64,000 nt of DNA. It comes from Phymatolithon calcareum. Lineage: Eukaryota > Rhodophyta > Florideophyceae > Hapalidiales. Below, in pieces: positions 21,390 to 31,484 of the stretch. The notes under the pieces are model-generated. The model was not told the origin of the DNA. It saw nothing but the letters and a program-made list of their open reading frames with translations, and did no database searches. Both the position numbers and the translations under genes were made by a program. Location: contig OZ345358.1 of assembly GCA_977006965.1 (NCBI GenBank), positions 3,038,001 to 3,102,000 of the forward strand, read 5' to 3'. The number at the start of each line of letters is the position of its first letter. The stretch's first letter is position 1.

Positions 21390-22768
21390 TTACACTATCA
21401 TTTCTTCTAACATATGGATTTCCAATGCTAAAAGTTTGTCAATCGCCGTTTTCGTCCCATTTTCCCAAGATTCTTCTGCTCTTGGACTTGTCAAATTTCG
21501 TTGTAGAGTTTTCAGATTCTCTTCTGCGACCTCGTTGAAATGTTCAACGTACGACTCTGCTCTTCGTTGTGGGAAGCGGCCAAAGAACCACTTAACTGCT
21601 AGGAGTCGGTGTTTCCTGGATCGAATTTGGAGTACAGGGCTTACTTTCTCCTTAGTGTCCACGGTAATTTTTCTCTCTTTTTCTTCTTCCTTTTCAATCC
21701 ATTCCTGTCCTCGGCGGTGGCTCTCGTGTTCGTGGGTCACCAGCCCTCGTACGGCTCGCTCGGTACTGCCTCTTAGGAGCTCATGCTCCTGCAGATAGCG
21801 GATATCCCTCTCTGCTTGCTGTATGTCCCCTTCTTTTCCTGCGTATTTTGCTTCCCTCTCGATTTCGTCCTTCCCTCGTATAAGCCTCTGTGCGAAGTGC
21901 TCTCCGAGTTGCGCTCTTCTTATCTTTGGTGGAGTAATTCTGCAGAGGGCTCGCATTCGGGCGTGCAATCGTTTCGCGTAGTTACCGAAGGCAACAGAGT
22001 AGAACAGACCCTCCGCTTGGTTGATCTGCGCCTCGACTGAGTTTGTCCATGGTGTGAGGTGTATCGCGTACTCCCATCTGCATTGCACAAGAGCCTTGTA
22101 CATTGCAATGTTCTTGGTAGTAGCTAGTCCTTGCGCTTGGACTCCCAGGTCTTTTAGTCCCATGATGATTCCCTTCGCCGCGTTGATGCGGTTTAGTGTT
22201 GCTTGGTGGGTTACTCCCGTGTTTTCGATCGTGGTTCCCAGGTATTCCAGTAGGCGGGTTTCGTGGAGCTCCTGCCCTGAGAGCCGGAACTTGCGTTTGA
22301 ATAATCCAGGATAGATAAGCACTTCGCTTTTTCCTTTCTTAGTGTTCCATGTCATTCCATTTTCTGTGGCCCAGCTCGTCGCCGTATCCAAAAGCCATCG
22401 CATACCATCGGAATTGGCGGCTTGGAGCTGCACGTCGTCCGCGAAAAGTATCGCGGGGTGCTTCGACATATGTCGCGGTGCTTTTTCCATTGCTAACGCG
22501 AATGTGTCCATGAACAAGTCGTACAAGCAGGGGCTCAGGGGCGATCCTTGGGGGACTCCGCCGTCAATAAGGAGCCACTTCTTTTCTTCGTCTCCGGCTG
22601 TTGTAATCCAGGATGGTTTGAGCAGGTATCTGACCATCTCCGCTAAGTCTGTGGGTAGGCATTTGTCCACACGCTTCTGGAGTATGTCCCTAGGAACCCG
22701 ATCGTAAGCCGCCGAGAGATCGAGAACGGCTACAAAGCGGTGCCCTTCTTCATTGTGCTCGTGGACCT
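21390..22768 (-). CDS. LINE ORF2 second part: reverse transcriptase catalytic core
   Basis: This frame takes up the protein sense immediately after the shift. It opens with Val-Ala-Val-Leu-Asp-Leu-Ser-Ala-Ala-Tyr-Asp (first catalytic Asp). It continues with Gly-Gly-Val-Pro-Gln-Gly-Ser-Pro-Leu-Ser-Pro and Leu-Phe-Ala-Asp-Asp (the catalytic Asp pair), then the thumb and a long charged C-terminal part. Near the end is an Ile-Arg-Ser-Arg-Lys-His-Arg block with Phe-Gly-Arg-Phe-Pro, which recurs in the LINE tails at 4520, 37040 and 57355 and so marks the family. The catalytic residues are intact. With the upstream part, this element differs from a functional one mainly by the frameshift and the altered endonuclease box. 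No zinc knuckle was seen. Confidence 0.85.
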
Positions 22769-24490
22769 TAGTATCGCGAGCTCTGTCCCCTTATTTCTTT
22801 GGAATCCTAACTGGAAGTGGTGAAACTTGTACCGGCTGCGTATCGCCGAGTCCATGGCAGCGTCAATTATTTTCCGCACTTGGCTTAGGAGCGATATCGG
22901 TCTGTAGTTCCCAGCTTCGTGTGTCACTCCTTTCTTGTAAATCGGAATCAGCGTCGCTCTTCGCCAAGCCGTCGGGATGCATTTCAGCTTGCCGCACATT
23001 TCCCATAGGGACACAATCAGTTTCCCGCTCATTTCCGGATTTGCTTGGAGCATTTTAACTCCGATCCTGTCAGGCCCAAGTGCTTTTCCTCGTGGTGCTC
23101 GCCGGACTGCACTTTTGATCCCTTCCCGAAGTGTCTCTGACACTGCGAAATGACTTAGGGTAGGGTTCCAGGCTTTCTCTGCTTTGCATACGTTGGCAAT
23201 ATGGGCTGTGAACATGTGAGGGCGCACGGGAGCTCCCAGCGCTCTATTAATCCCTCTTCGTTTTCGCTTACATCTTAAGATTTTGCTCAGCGTCTCCATG
23301 GCTTTGCGGGGCGACTGATCTTCAATATCATTGATGTATTTGGTATACTGCCCGGTTTTCGCCTTTCGTATTGCGGCGCGCATTTCGTTACGGAACTTCT
23401 TGTATGTTTTCCAGTCCTCCGTTCTCCTTGTTTTCTTTGCTTTCCGGTACAGGCGGGTTCTCTCTTTTGACATTCGGTCCAGATTTCGTGTCCAGAATGG
23501 TTTAAAGCGTGGCGGTCGGCGGTGCTTGTTTGTCCACGGTTTGGTTACGAGCCGCTGGAATTTGTCGTACCATTTGTCCAACCCCTTCTTGTGGCGGCAG
23601 CATCGTAGTTCCCCTAACATTCTGGGCCCCCATTTTTCCATCGCTTTGGCCGCGCTTTCTGCTCTCGCCTCGCTCTTTCTCACTGTCGCTGAGATGAACG
23701 ATGCCACCTTAGCTGGGGCCGGTTTCCTATGGTCCACGTCCATAGCGACAGGGAGGTGTCCATTGCGTATTCCATCCCAGCTCCCATTGGGGGATTTCAC
23801 CCTTGTCGTGTCCAGCGATTTGGTGGCAAACAAGTCGATGTTGCTGTTTCCTCTCGTTGATCCGTACGTAGCACCTGGTGCTGTGTGGATGCGCCAATTC
23901 GAGTTTGCAGCCCATTGTACAAGGTGTCGTCCTCTCATCTTGGATTTCGTGTACCAGTGTTGGTGACGGGCATTGAGGTCTCCCATGAGCACCGACTTTC
24001 CTCTGCAGTGTGTTTGGACGAGGTTCAGGTACTCCATAGTCTCTTGTCTCGAGGTATTCGGGGATAGGTACGCCACGGCGACGTTTATTCCCGCCACCAT
24101 CTTCACGAGTAGCTGGGCGTGATCCGTCGCATGACGAAACTTAACGTTAATTTTGAAGGGGAATCCTTTGCGCGTGAGGATTGCGACCCCACCCCTAGGC
24201 TTAGCACGTGGTGGGCATGGTCTTGTCGTGGATACCTGGTTGTAGGGGACCCTCAGCGATTGGTCCTCCTTTTGCCATGTCTCCGTAAGCCCGAGAATAT
24301 CCACTTCGTTGTTTTTGAAGAGCTCCTCGACCATACGCGGCATTTCCGGAGAGCCGCCAACGTTAAATGTGCAGATCTTGATTGAATGATTCAAGTTCAT
24401 TGTGCAACGCATGAGGACGGGGAGCTTTGCGATGCCGTCGGGTTGTGCATGATGTTGCTGGGGGGTATGGCTTTTCTTTGTGGCCCGCAT
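22730..24490 (-). CDS. LINE ORF2 first part: APE endonuclease and RT palm start
   Basis: Residues about 33-250 form the apurinic-type endonuclease. Motifs in order are Lys-Ile-Cys-Thr-Phe-Asn-Val-Gly (active Asn), Ile-Leu-Gly-Leu-Thr-Glu-Thr-Trp (active Glu), Arg-Gly-Gly-Val-Ala-Ile, Val-Ala-Tyr-Leu-Ser-Pro, Met-Gly-Asp-Leu-Asn-Ala-Arg (Asp and Asn) and Asn-Ile-Asp-Leu-Phe. The final Ser-Asp-His box reads Asn-Gly-His, so a metal or general-base residue appears lost. A basic linker follows. Then come the early reverse-transcriptase blocks: Gly-Lys-Ala-Leu-Gly-Pro-Asp, Trp-Arg-Arg-Ala-Thr-Leu-Ile-Pro-Ile-Tyr-Lys-Lys, Asn-Tyr-Arg-Pro-Ile-Ser-Leu-Leu and Phe-Gln-Arg-Asn-Lys-Gly-Thr. The frame ends at a TAG at 22730 because of a one-base shift near 22762; the protein sense continues in another frame. 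The start is uncertain: ATGs at 24490 and 24400 are both possible. Confidence 0.85.
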   Translation of the reverse strand: MRATKKSHTPQQHHAQPDGIAKLPVLMRCTMNLNHSIKICTFNVGGSPEMPRMVEELFKNNEVDILGLTETWQKEDQSLRVPYNQVSTTRPCPPRAKPRGGVAILTRKGFPFKINVKFRHATDHAQLLVKMVAGINVAVAYLSPNTSRQETMEYLNLVQTHCRGKSVLMGDLNARHQHWYTKSKMRGRHLVQWAANSNWRIHTAPGATYGSTRGNSNIDLFATKSLDTTRVKSPNGSWDGIRNGHLPVAMDVDHRKPAPAKVASFISATVRKSEARAESAAKAMEKWGPRMLGELRCCRHKKGLDKWYDKFQRLVTKPWTNKHRRPPRFKPFWTRNLDRMSKERTRLYRKAKKTRRTEDWKTYKKFRNEMRAAIRKAKTGQYTKYINDIEDQSPRKAMETLSKILRCKRKRRGINRALGAPVRPHMFTAHIANVCKAEKAWNPTLSHFAVSETLREGIKSAVRRAPRGKALGPDRIGVKMLQANPEMSGKLIVSLWEMCGKLKCIPTAWRRATLIPIYKKGVTHEAGNYRPISLLSQVRKIIDAAMDSAIRSRYKFHHFQLGFQRNKGTELAILRSTSTMKKGTAL

Positions 24491-24860
24491 GACTGTTCCG
24501 GTCCAGACTCCGGGTGAGGTCGCCGGGGCTGGTTTTCGTGTGCGGGTGATCTCTTCTCGTTAGTGGGTCCCTCTGGATCTTCAGTTTTGACTGGGTCGTA
24601 CTGGTCTTCGCTAGAGTTCTCACTGTGGACTACATCTCCTCCGTTTTCGCCGTTGTACTTCGCGTGTCGCGGTTTTCGGGATTTTTCTTGTCCTGATTCT
24701 GGTGCTCCAGTCGCCGCAGCTCGTGCTTCGCTTCGTTCTTTACGGTCTGTCACCAACATTTCTTCCAGTTCAATCTGTTTTGCGGTGTCTTCTGACTCTT
24801 CCACCGCCATTTTCAGGGCCTCGTCTGCTCTTGGGGAAGGAGAGGTACATACCTGATGCG
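24397..24860 (-). CDS. LINE ORF1-like charged C-terminus, overlapping ORF2
   Basis: This frame overlaps the first codons of ORF2. It is rich in Glu, Lys, Pro and Ser, with a Glu-Lys-rich helical start (Ala-Val-Glu-Glu-Ser-Glu-Asp-Thr) and a disordered tail. LINE ORF1 proteins often end with basic or disordered sequence and overlap ORF2 slightly. No RNA-recognition motif or zinc knuckle is present in the remaining part, so the assignment is by position only. The frame continues to 24939 by chance or as a truncated upstream part. Confidence 0.3.
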
Positions 24861-24944
24861 GAAAATGTCTTTGAGAATAGAAAAGGGGAAATGGTTCATA
24901 GCTGATCAGCAGGATTGAACACGTATAACGTCTTCTCAAGGAAA

Positions 24945-27736
24945 CCTGAACCAGCCATGTGAAAGTTACCCTGGAAAATAAACACCCTCTGTTGCCAGAC
25001 CACCCTATGTTTTTTATCTATTTTTAAGCGCTTTTTCCGACGGATAAGGCAGTCAGTTTCGAGTTTTTCAGTTTTTTCAGTTCTAGAGTTTGCACTAGCA
25101 CAGGTTTGACTGTATTCGAAACCAAGTTGTTCTGCATGCACGATACGTCAGTAAGACCGACGTGTGCAATATGGGATATGGTAGAAACGAGGTGCAGCAT
25201 ACAGGATGTATAGAGTCTGTGCGACACGTGTTATACATGTAGCAGGTAGGAAATCAGAAAGAATTGATATTTGAAAGAATGCTTCCAATTGTACTCGAAA
25301 TGCCCAAATGTGCATGAACCGTAGTTTATTTTACAGTTCTGTAATCCAGGCCACCGTGAACTGCACAGAATCCTTTCCGTTACTGCGCAGAGAGCCGACC
25401 CGAGATGCGCTTGCAGGATGCCGAGCAGGCACTTGGGAATCAAAAGGTTTCTCCTCGAACAGGGAGAAACGTAACACTTCCAATTGCTGTTAGCCCCATT
25501 TCAGGAAAAAGATAAAAGATGAATGAGAGTCAGAGAAAGGAATTTCTCTGCTTTAACAGAAAATAGATTTCTCATGCACTAGCACATTCGAAGATTTACG
25601 GAGCCTCGTTGCGATTTCATGCTCGATACAATGCTCGCACTCTTGTGTACAGTTACTTTCAGCCTAACAATGGAACCCAATGGAGAGGAACGGAGTGCAT
25701 CGAGCTTCAAAATGTACACGGAGGTCAGGATTTGGACATTGCATTACGGCGCTCGGCGTTTCTTTTACGCTCAGGTTCTGTAATCCATATTCATGTACAT
25801 GAAGTAGTAGGGAATATGAACGCGAAATCTTCAGGATTTTAATGTGAAAATTCCGACCTTCAGGGCTAGAAATCTCAGAAAATTGATGCCTGGAGTACTT
25901 GTGCACAGAAAAAAAGCAGAAATGTAATCGAGCAGTTCTGAAACTATGTCAAATGTGACGTCCAATTGTTTTACACGAGTGATAACTCTATTATCAACCC
26001 CCGTACACGTTCCGTCCCTCCGAAACTACACGTCGTTCTCTCCATTGCTGCATTTTGGGACCTTCCCCAAAATGAGCCGTTTTTACCTGTTGGAAGTGCT
26101 TCCATTTTCAATTTACGCTATAAGCTATTAATAGACTAGTCGTGAATTACGAGTATGACACCCACTCCGTGGCGTTACGATTATATAGATCATGGTACAC
26201 GTGTGCACCTGTACGCTCATCAGACAAGTCCACTCAGAAAATTCTCGAAACTTCCATTACTCCAATTATCATACTTCTAGCGGATCATACTGTTTCGGCT
26301 AAGTTTTTTGATCCAATATTAGACTCTATAAATGTCGCAACTTCGAAGCGATATGCGCAAACCTGCTGGTAACAACCCGACCACAGTCAGCATGATAACG
26401 TTTGCTTTTTGAACCGCAATATAACGTAGCGGGAGACTTACTTCACTTAATCTGTGGTGGAAAGTTATGGCCAGCGTCTGCGGAAAGCATTTAAAGCGTA
26501 TTAGGAGCCTTTTAGAAAGCACAATGGTTAGTATTTCGTGTTTGTGAGCAGCGACACATAAATTGCGCCGGTCGTTGGCACTTCTATGTCGCAGTAGGTT
26601 AATATTTCTCTCTCTTTCGCGTGCGGCAGATAGATGAGCATAACCCAAACCCTGACCCCACAGCGCCTCTAACTCCCTAATCGTGCTTGGCCTGAGAAGT
26701 TATTGCTGGTGCACAAAGTAACAGAATTAGCGCCGCAGATTATCCAATTCAGGGTAGCAGGCGCTGATAGTCTGGGCTTCTTCAAGATCAGCAGAAAATT
26801 GCGCCACTTTCACAGGTTGACATTGGCACACTTTAGGTCGAAGGTAGTCCAAATTTAGGTCATTTTCTAGAAAGAAAATGAATGTACAGCATTCAGGGAT
26901 GATGCCCGCCATACTCGCGATGGACAGGCAGAGTCCAAAAGTTGTCGCCGCAAAGAATGCAGCTTCATCTTCGAGCATGATTTGAGCTATTCGTATGAAC
27001 GCGATGTGTCACAGTATTAACGACAGGGCTTCTTTACTTCAGTGTGGCCGTGCGATAAGAATCGTTGAGTTGAAGCGCTTGCGCCGCTACACAGCTTGTA
27101 CTTTCTTTCAACTTTACAAGACCAGTTCGCTTGGACGTGCAGAGTCACATGGTTAACCCTGCGGTATCTACACTTCTTTGGTCGAGTGCGTTTGACGGTA
27201 AGATTCAATGCGTAGCGTGCGAGAGTAAACTCTGTCACAATCCATGTCTTAGACTGTATTTGAACCAAGTAGTAGGTGTGGAGTAACACAAGCACATACA
27301 CTCGCTTTCCTCTTCTGTGTGACACTGCGCTGAGCCAGATCAAGCATTTGCTGTTAATATTTTCCAAATTATTATGGAACAGTGCACCCAATAGGACAAA
27401 TGATAAAGTATACAATACAAAAAACCCTCCTATGAATAAGTACCAATGAAATTCAAAGCATGGATACAACGATAGAGATTTATGTCAATATTTTATGTAC
27501 AGTATTATAAAATATTAACGAAGAGCGGAAGAAAGTGATATTCCTGTCATAGATAATGCATCACTGAATATCATCTCTGAGCACTGCATGTTTCGCAGTT
27601 TGGTGGAGCAGAAGATTAAACATACATAGTTCTTTTGGCAGTACAGAATGAAAACAAGTCTCTGGAAAAATAGTTAATGCTCTTTCTCCACCGTACCAGA
27701 TTACGGAAATCAAAGATGTCGCGGCGTCTCTGTTCT
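24945..27736. other. no recognisable gene
   Basis: All ORFs here (for example 26319-26648, 26727-26978 and 27017-27469 on the minus strand) were read and none shows a known domain. 27017-27469 opens with a hydrophobic segment but is otherwise featureless. No shared repeats were noted. Confidence 0.3.
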
Positions 27737-27741
27737 GGCGC

Positions 27742-28139
27742 TGTGGCGTCCAACGCCAATATCATACTCTGCATTTTCTATAAAACCAGCTCCCTTCAAA
27801 TTTTCATTACAAAATGCATTTAGCAGTTACAGATAGCATGACAGTCATTGCAGTACCGTAGGTTTCGATTCGTACTTAGACCATGAAGAATCACCAAGGG
27901 CAAACCCTAGAAACGCAGCTTACACTTTAAGCATTACAGTGGCGGCGCCTGGGATGGGCTGAGGAAGCCGCGAAGCGGCTTCCAAATTCTTCCATTTATC
28001 CATTTCTGATTTTGCAAAGTCATCCGTTGATCAACTTCTTTTTCTATAAAGGTCTCCTCGAAGCGGAGCCCTCGACTTTTTGGAAGGGGAACAACCCGAC
28101 CATATCCAGTGTGTCAGCTTTTGCTTTTCAAACCCCACA
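27742..28139 (+). repeat. 5' LTR of chromovirus
   Basis: Starts TGTGGCGTCCAACGCC and ends AACCCCACA. U3 holds several CATTACAG/CAGTTACAG motifs. A TATA box lies at 28045-28050. A perfect palindrome (GGAAGCCGCGAAGCGGCTTCC shape, near 27963-27983) lies upstream of the TATA box and is shared with the solo LTR at 47217 but absent from the 3' LTR. Confidence 0.85.
28045..28050 (+). promoter_or_regulatory. LTR TATA box
   Basis: TATAAA in a TTTCTATAAAGG context, conserved at the same place in the solo LTR at 47217 (near 47520) and, as TATAGAG, in the 3' LTR. It would drive transcription from the start of R some 25-30 bases downstream. Confidence 0.6.
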
Positions 28140-28142
28140 GCC

Positions 28143-28154
28143 TGGTAGCACTGG
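28143..28154 (+). promoter_or_regulatory. primer-binding site, initiator tRNA-Met-like
   Basis: TGGTAGCACTGG begins three bases after the 5' LTR. TGGTAGC is complementary to the GCUACCA end of fungal-type initiator tRNA-Met. That tRNA is the usual primer for minus-strand synthesis in chromoviruses. Confidence 0.55.
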
Positions 28155-28285
28155 ATTATGATCAAAGAGTAAAATGGCGCTCCTGCTGACACTTTCTTCT
28201 CCCTGTCGTCCACGACCCTTCAAGAGGTGTCCGCGATTGGGAGTTGCAGAGTACTAACAAGTATTACTTCTTGTGTGCTCACCAG

Positions 28286-28960
28286 TGGACCCAGTTTACC
28301 TTTTGAACCGCACTCCATCTCCCTCGTGCTTCACCGACGCCAAACCTCCGCCCCCGCTCTCCGACATCCCCAAGACTCCACCGCCGCTGTTCAACACCTG
28401 TGAATCTCGTACGCCAGAACCATGGGATGGTTTTCAAGAACGCTCCGCCCCAAGAACCCAAAAACCCTCCTCGCTGATCCCCGTTGACCCTCCGTCCCCT
28501 CCACGCCGGAGCTACGCTGTCCTCCGTGCGTTGAGCCTACCCCCGGTTCCTCGTGCTCCTGTAGACAACCTTCTCGCCGAAATAAACCAGCGGTACCGGG
28601 AGTTTGATTCCGCGTCTCGAATCATCCGCAGGAAACAACCGGCTCCTGAACGCCCGATCCTCCGCATCGCCGACTGCACGTCCATTCGGATTTAGAAGAC
28701 GCCACCGTCGTCATCAAGGACCCAAGAGTCTCAACACAAAGAAAACCCTCCAGTGCACACCGTGCGGCAAAATTTTCTCGTGTAAGAAACAGGAAGAAGA
28801 CCACCGCCTCACCCGTCGGCACAAACTCAAGACTACCTGCAAATCCGACAAGTGTTGCGATCTTCCCTGCACAAGCCCTGAGGACTATCGTAGGCACGTT
28901 GATAGTCAGAAGCACGAACTCCTTGTGCAAGGAATCATTGAAGCTTCTCGCTCTTCCTGA
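28286..28960 (+). pseudogene. extra ORF ahead of gag: Pro-rich plus C2H2 zinc fingers
   Basis: A Pro/Ser-rich frame (28286-28695) passes, through a one-base shift near 28690, into a frame (to 28960) with a zinc-finger pair. The first is Cys-x2-Cys-x12-His-x5-His (Cys-Thr-Pro-Cys-Gly-Lys-Ile-Phe). The second is a looser Cys ... Cys-x8-His-x5-His ending Ser-Gln-Lys-His. There is no ATG at the beginning. Instead a perfect TACTAAC at 28252-28258 is followed 28 bases later by a pyrimidine tract and CACCAG at 28280-28285, so the ORF may be joined by splicing to a leader. Ty3/gypsy elements normally begin with gag. A separate DNA- or RNA-binding ORF here is unusual and could be captured from the host. 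Confidence 0.5.
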
Positions 28961-28987
28961 ATATAGTTTCTTCTCTTTCGTGGTACC

Positions 28988-29758
28988 ATGGATCCCAGCC
29001 CCCAGAATCCACTAAACCAGCCGAACCCCCCAACACTGCAAGAACTTGCCAATGCATACCACACCCTTATGGCACAGTTCAATAATGCACAACAAAACAT
29101 TGCATCGCTCCAGGCCGATTTGAATCAAACAAAGACGGCCCTACAGACTGCCCAGATCCAACTTGCTACCCCAGTCAAACTACCGAAAATCAAGTCTCCC
29201 GAATCCTTTAAGGGAAAAGACTCGGTAGTAAGTTGGACACCTCACATGAACAACTACCTTGCGGGCTCTACTGACGACCAGGTCTTACCTATCTCCGTCA
29301 CGTACCTTCATAATCCAGCTCATGAATGGTGGATTGTGTACAAAGAAACCGAAGACGGTCCAAATGTCGCGACCTGCAGCCAGCTACGCGAAGCTCTGAT
29401 CTCTCGTTTCGAAAGTCTAAACAAAGAAAAGATTGCCAGAGATAAAATCGCCAAGTGGAAGCAGCTCAAGGATGTTGCCACGTTTATCGACGACTTCCAG
29501 AGAATCATTCCGGATATTCCGAGCATCAGTGTAGACGAACAGATCGATCGCTACACACGCGGGCTCAAATCCTACATCTGGAATATACTATGCAGGAACG
29601 AGTATACTAAACTCGCAGATGCTCTGTGCGACACCGAACGTGTTGAATCCGCTCACAGCCGACTGACAAAACCGACTTCTGGAAACAGCATCGGTCAAGG
29701 AAGCCAACGACAAGGAAATGGGGTCCAAGCACAAGTCCGATTGGACAATTTTGCTTGA
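28988..29758 (+). CDS. gag: chromovirus Gag
   Basis: A 256-residue frame starts at an ATG in a good ACCATGG context. Residues about 10-60 are a coiled-coil-like stretch (Leu-Gln-Glu-Leu ... Ala-Gln-Phe-Asn-Asn-Ala-Gln-Gln-Asn). Then come Pro-Glu-Ser-Phe-Lys-Gly-Lys and the Ty3-type capsid core with Trp-Trp near residue 116 and Phe-Ile-Asp-Asp-Phe. Gag forms the particle in which the RNA is copied. The frame ends at a stop just where integrase-related sequence begins in another frame, so the C-terminal zinc knuckle (Cys-x2-Cys-x4-His-x4-Cys) has been deleted together with protease, reverse transcriptase and RNase H. No stops interrupt it, so the capsid part could still be made. Confidence 0.8.
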   Translation: MDPSPQNPLNQPNPPTLQELANAYHTLMAQFNNAQQNIASLQADLNQTKTALQTAQIQLATPVKLPKIKSPESFKGKDSVVSWTPHMNNYLAGSTDDQVLPISVTYLHNPAHEWWIVYKETEDGPNVATCSQLREALISRFESLNKEKIARDKIAKWKQLKDVATFIDDFQRIIPDIPSISVDEQIDRYTRGLKSYIWNILCRNEYTKLADALCDTERVESAHSRLTKPTSGNSIGQGSQRQGNGVQAQVRLDNFA

Positions 29759-30755
29759 ACCTACTACATGACCATCATACCACCCCAAGAACTGGTCATT
29801 TAGGTGAAACGAAGACAAGGCATCGACTCCAACCGTTCTACTACTGGAAATCCATGCGCGATACCATGCACGATAATGTCCAAGGTTGTTGCATCTACCA
29901 ACAAACTAAAGCAAGAAAAAACAAGCCTTTTGGTTTCTACAGCAACTAGGCCAACCTGATACTAAGTGGACTACCATCACGATGGATTTCAAAACACGAC
30001 TTCCGTAAACGCGTCGAAATATCATTGGAATTCTTAACGTTGTCGACAAAATATCGAACATGATTCGCTCCAGACAAATTTTCGAAAATGTAGACACTGT
30101 CCAAGTAGCCAAACTATTCAAGGAACACGAAACCATGGACTCGCTCAGAAAATCATTTCTGACAGAGAGACCATTTTCATAAGCAATTTCTGGAAAACGC
30201 TGTTCAAACTCATAGGAACCAATTTTGCACCTCCATCGCATACCAGCCACAAACGGATGGAAAGTCCGAAATAGCCAATAAGAAGGTCGAGGAAATGATT
30301 CGAGCGTTTGCAAACTTCACGAAAAACAGCTCGGACGATCATTTAGTAGACTTTGAAATGGCTCTACTCTATATAGTCCCTTCTACCTGAATTACGAAAT
30401 CAATCCAAAAACCATTCCGATTCAGACGCTCTCTTTGCACAACCAATCCGTCAGTCCATTCCTGAAAGAAATACAGGATACGACCAAGTACGCGTACGAA
30501 AACATCCAGAAGCAAAATGCTAAGATGGCTGAATACTCGAATAAGTCTCGTCTTCATCATTTTAGCTGGCGGCGAGCAAGAATACGAAGTTGAGAAGATC
30601 CTAACGCACCGTAGGCACCGAAGAAAGAAAAGCAAAATACTTCATTAAGTGGAAAGGATATCCTGACCACGAAAATACAGGGCAGAGTCCGGAAGACCTC
30701 CGAAATTCACAAGAATCACACAAGGAATATCAAGAATCAAGACGATTCTCGTCTT
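29759..30755 (+). pseudogene. integrase and chromodomain remnant
   Basis: Starting near 29758 is the integrase zinc-binding region: two His in His-Asp-His-His, then a Thr-Gly-His-Leu-Gly turn and Cys-Cys-Ile-Tyr-Gln-Gln. From about 29960 the catalytic domain can be followed in fragments (Trp-Thr-Thr-Ile-Thr-Met-Asp-Phe for the first Asp, Val-Asp-Lys-Ile-Ser-Asn-Met). Several frameshifts and stops interrupt it. At 30580-30740 is a chromodomain: Glu-Tyr-Glu-Val-Glu-Lys-Ile-Leu, then Phe-Ile-Lys-Trp-Lys-Gly-Tyr-Pro in a shifted frame, and Glu-Asn-Thr. The Trp-Lys-Gly-Tyr block is diagnostic of chromoviruses. It is non-functional as it stands. Confidence 0.8.
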
Positions 30756-30767
30756 AGGGGGAAAGGG
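30756..30767 (+). promoter_or_regulatory. polypurine tract
   Basis: AGGGGGAAAGGG lies immediately before the 3' LTR and would prime plus-strand synthesis. It confirms the LTR boundary. Confidence 0.8.
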
Positions 30768-31163
30768 TGTAGCGTCCAACGGCACTATCATACTCTCCAT
30801 TTCATATAAATCAAGCTCCCTTCAAATTGTCATTACAGCTGGCATGTACAGGAATCTGTTACAGAAAGCATTACAGTTATTACAGTACAGAAGATTTCGA
30901 TGCGTTCTTACAACATGAACGATCACCAGGGGCAAACCTTGGAACCGTTGCTTACAGGTGCTTGCAGCGGTTGGTCTTCCATTTTCTATTGCGATGACTC
31001 TTCCATTAAAGAAAATTAATGTAGATTCTTCCATTGACCCATTTCATCCTTTGATCCAATTCTTTTTGTATAGAGATCCACGCGAAGCGGCACCCTCGGC
31101 TTTTTGCGAGGGGAACAACCCGACCACAGCCAGTATACTAACTTTTGCGTTTCAAACCCCACA
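30768..31163 (+). repeat. 3' LTR of chromovirus
   Basis: Opens TGTAGCGTCCAACGGC and closes CAAACCCCACA. It aligns with the 5' LTR at both ends. Its middle (about 30970-31060) differs: it lacks the GC-rich palindrome and has an AT-rich block instead. Gene conversion or a chimeric copy could explain this. Confidence 0.85.
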
Positions 31164-31484
31164 GACGCTGCGCGTGATATCGTCATCCGGATTGCTTCTA
31201 TCGTGTACTTGAGAGCAGTTTCACGAAAAATATGGTATATTCTACGGACAGTACCGGAGCTTCCCTATCTAAAACGCACCGAAGCGTTGCACTGGTGACG
31301 CTGGGCGTAATAATACCTCTGTTTCAAGCGCAGCGGCGTCAACACTATGACTCCACGCGTTCTTGTAAGTACTGGATTCTGTCTCTTCGTACTGAGCAAC
31401 GGACTTCACAGTGCCAGCTTGTTGCATTCTGTACCAGAACGATGCACAGTAGAATGGAAAGTGCCAAGTTAATTCGGATCGACT

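Larger units (their letters stand above)
21285..24860 (-). mobile_element. LINE (APE-type non-LTR retrotransposon), near complete
   Basis: In order on the minus strand are a charged ORF1-like tail, then an endonuclease plus reverse-transcriptase ORF, then a 3' UTR ending in the GGGCTTCTAAAATAAAAACCT signature with an ATTTCC tail. The 3' UTR signature recurs at 5959-6030 and 37400-37500, so this is a repeated family here. LINEs copy their own RNA into a nicked target, using the endonuclease and reverse transcriptase of ORF2. The single frameshift near 22762 breaks ORF2, and the 5' end may be truncated. No RNase H domain follows the reverse transcriptase. The family could be placed only by phylogeny. 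Confidence 0.85.
27742..31163 (+). mobile_element. Ty3/gypsy chromovirus with gag-integrase internal deletion
   Basis: Two LTRs of 398 and 396 bp bound a primer site, an extra zinc-finger ORF, gag, part of integrase, a chromodomain and a polypurine tract, in the Ty3/gypsy order. The flanks GGCGC (27737-27741) and GACGC (31164-31168) agree at 4 of 5, consistent with a decayed 5-bp duplication. Protease, reverse transcriptase and RNase H are absent: the gag frame ends at 29758 and integrase zinc-finger sequence starts at once. The copy is therefore non-autonomous. The chromodomain is thought to guide insertion to modified chromatin. The two LTRs differ by a block in their middle, so the copy is not recent or has been rearranged. 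Confidence 0.88.
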
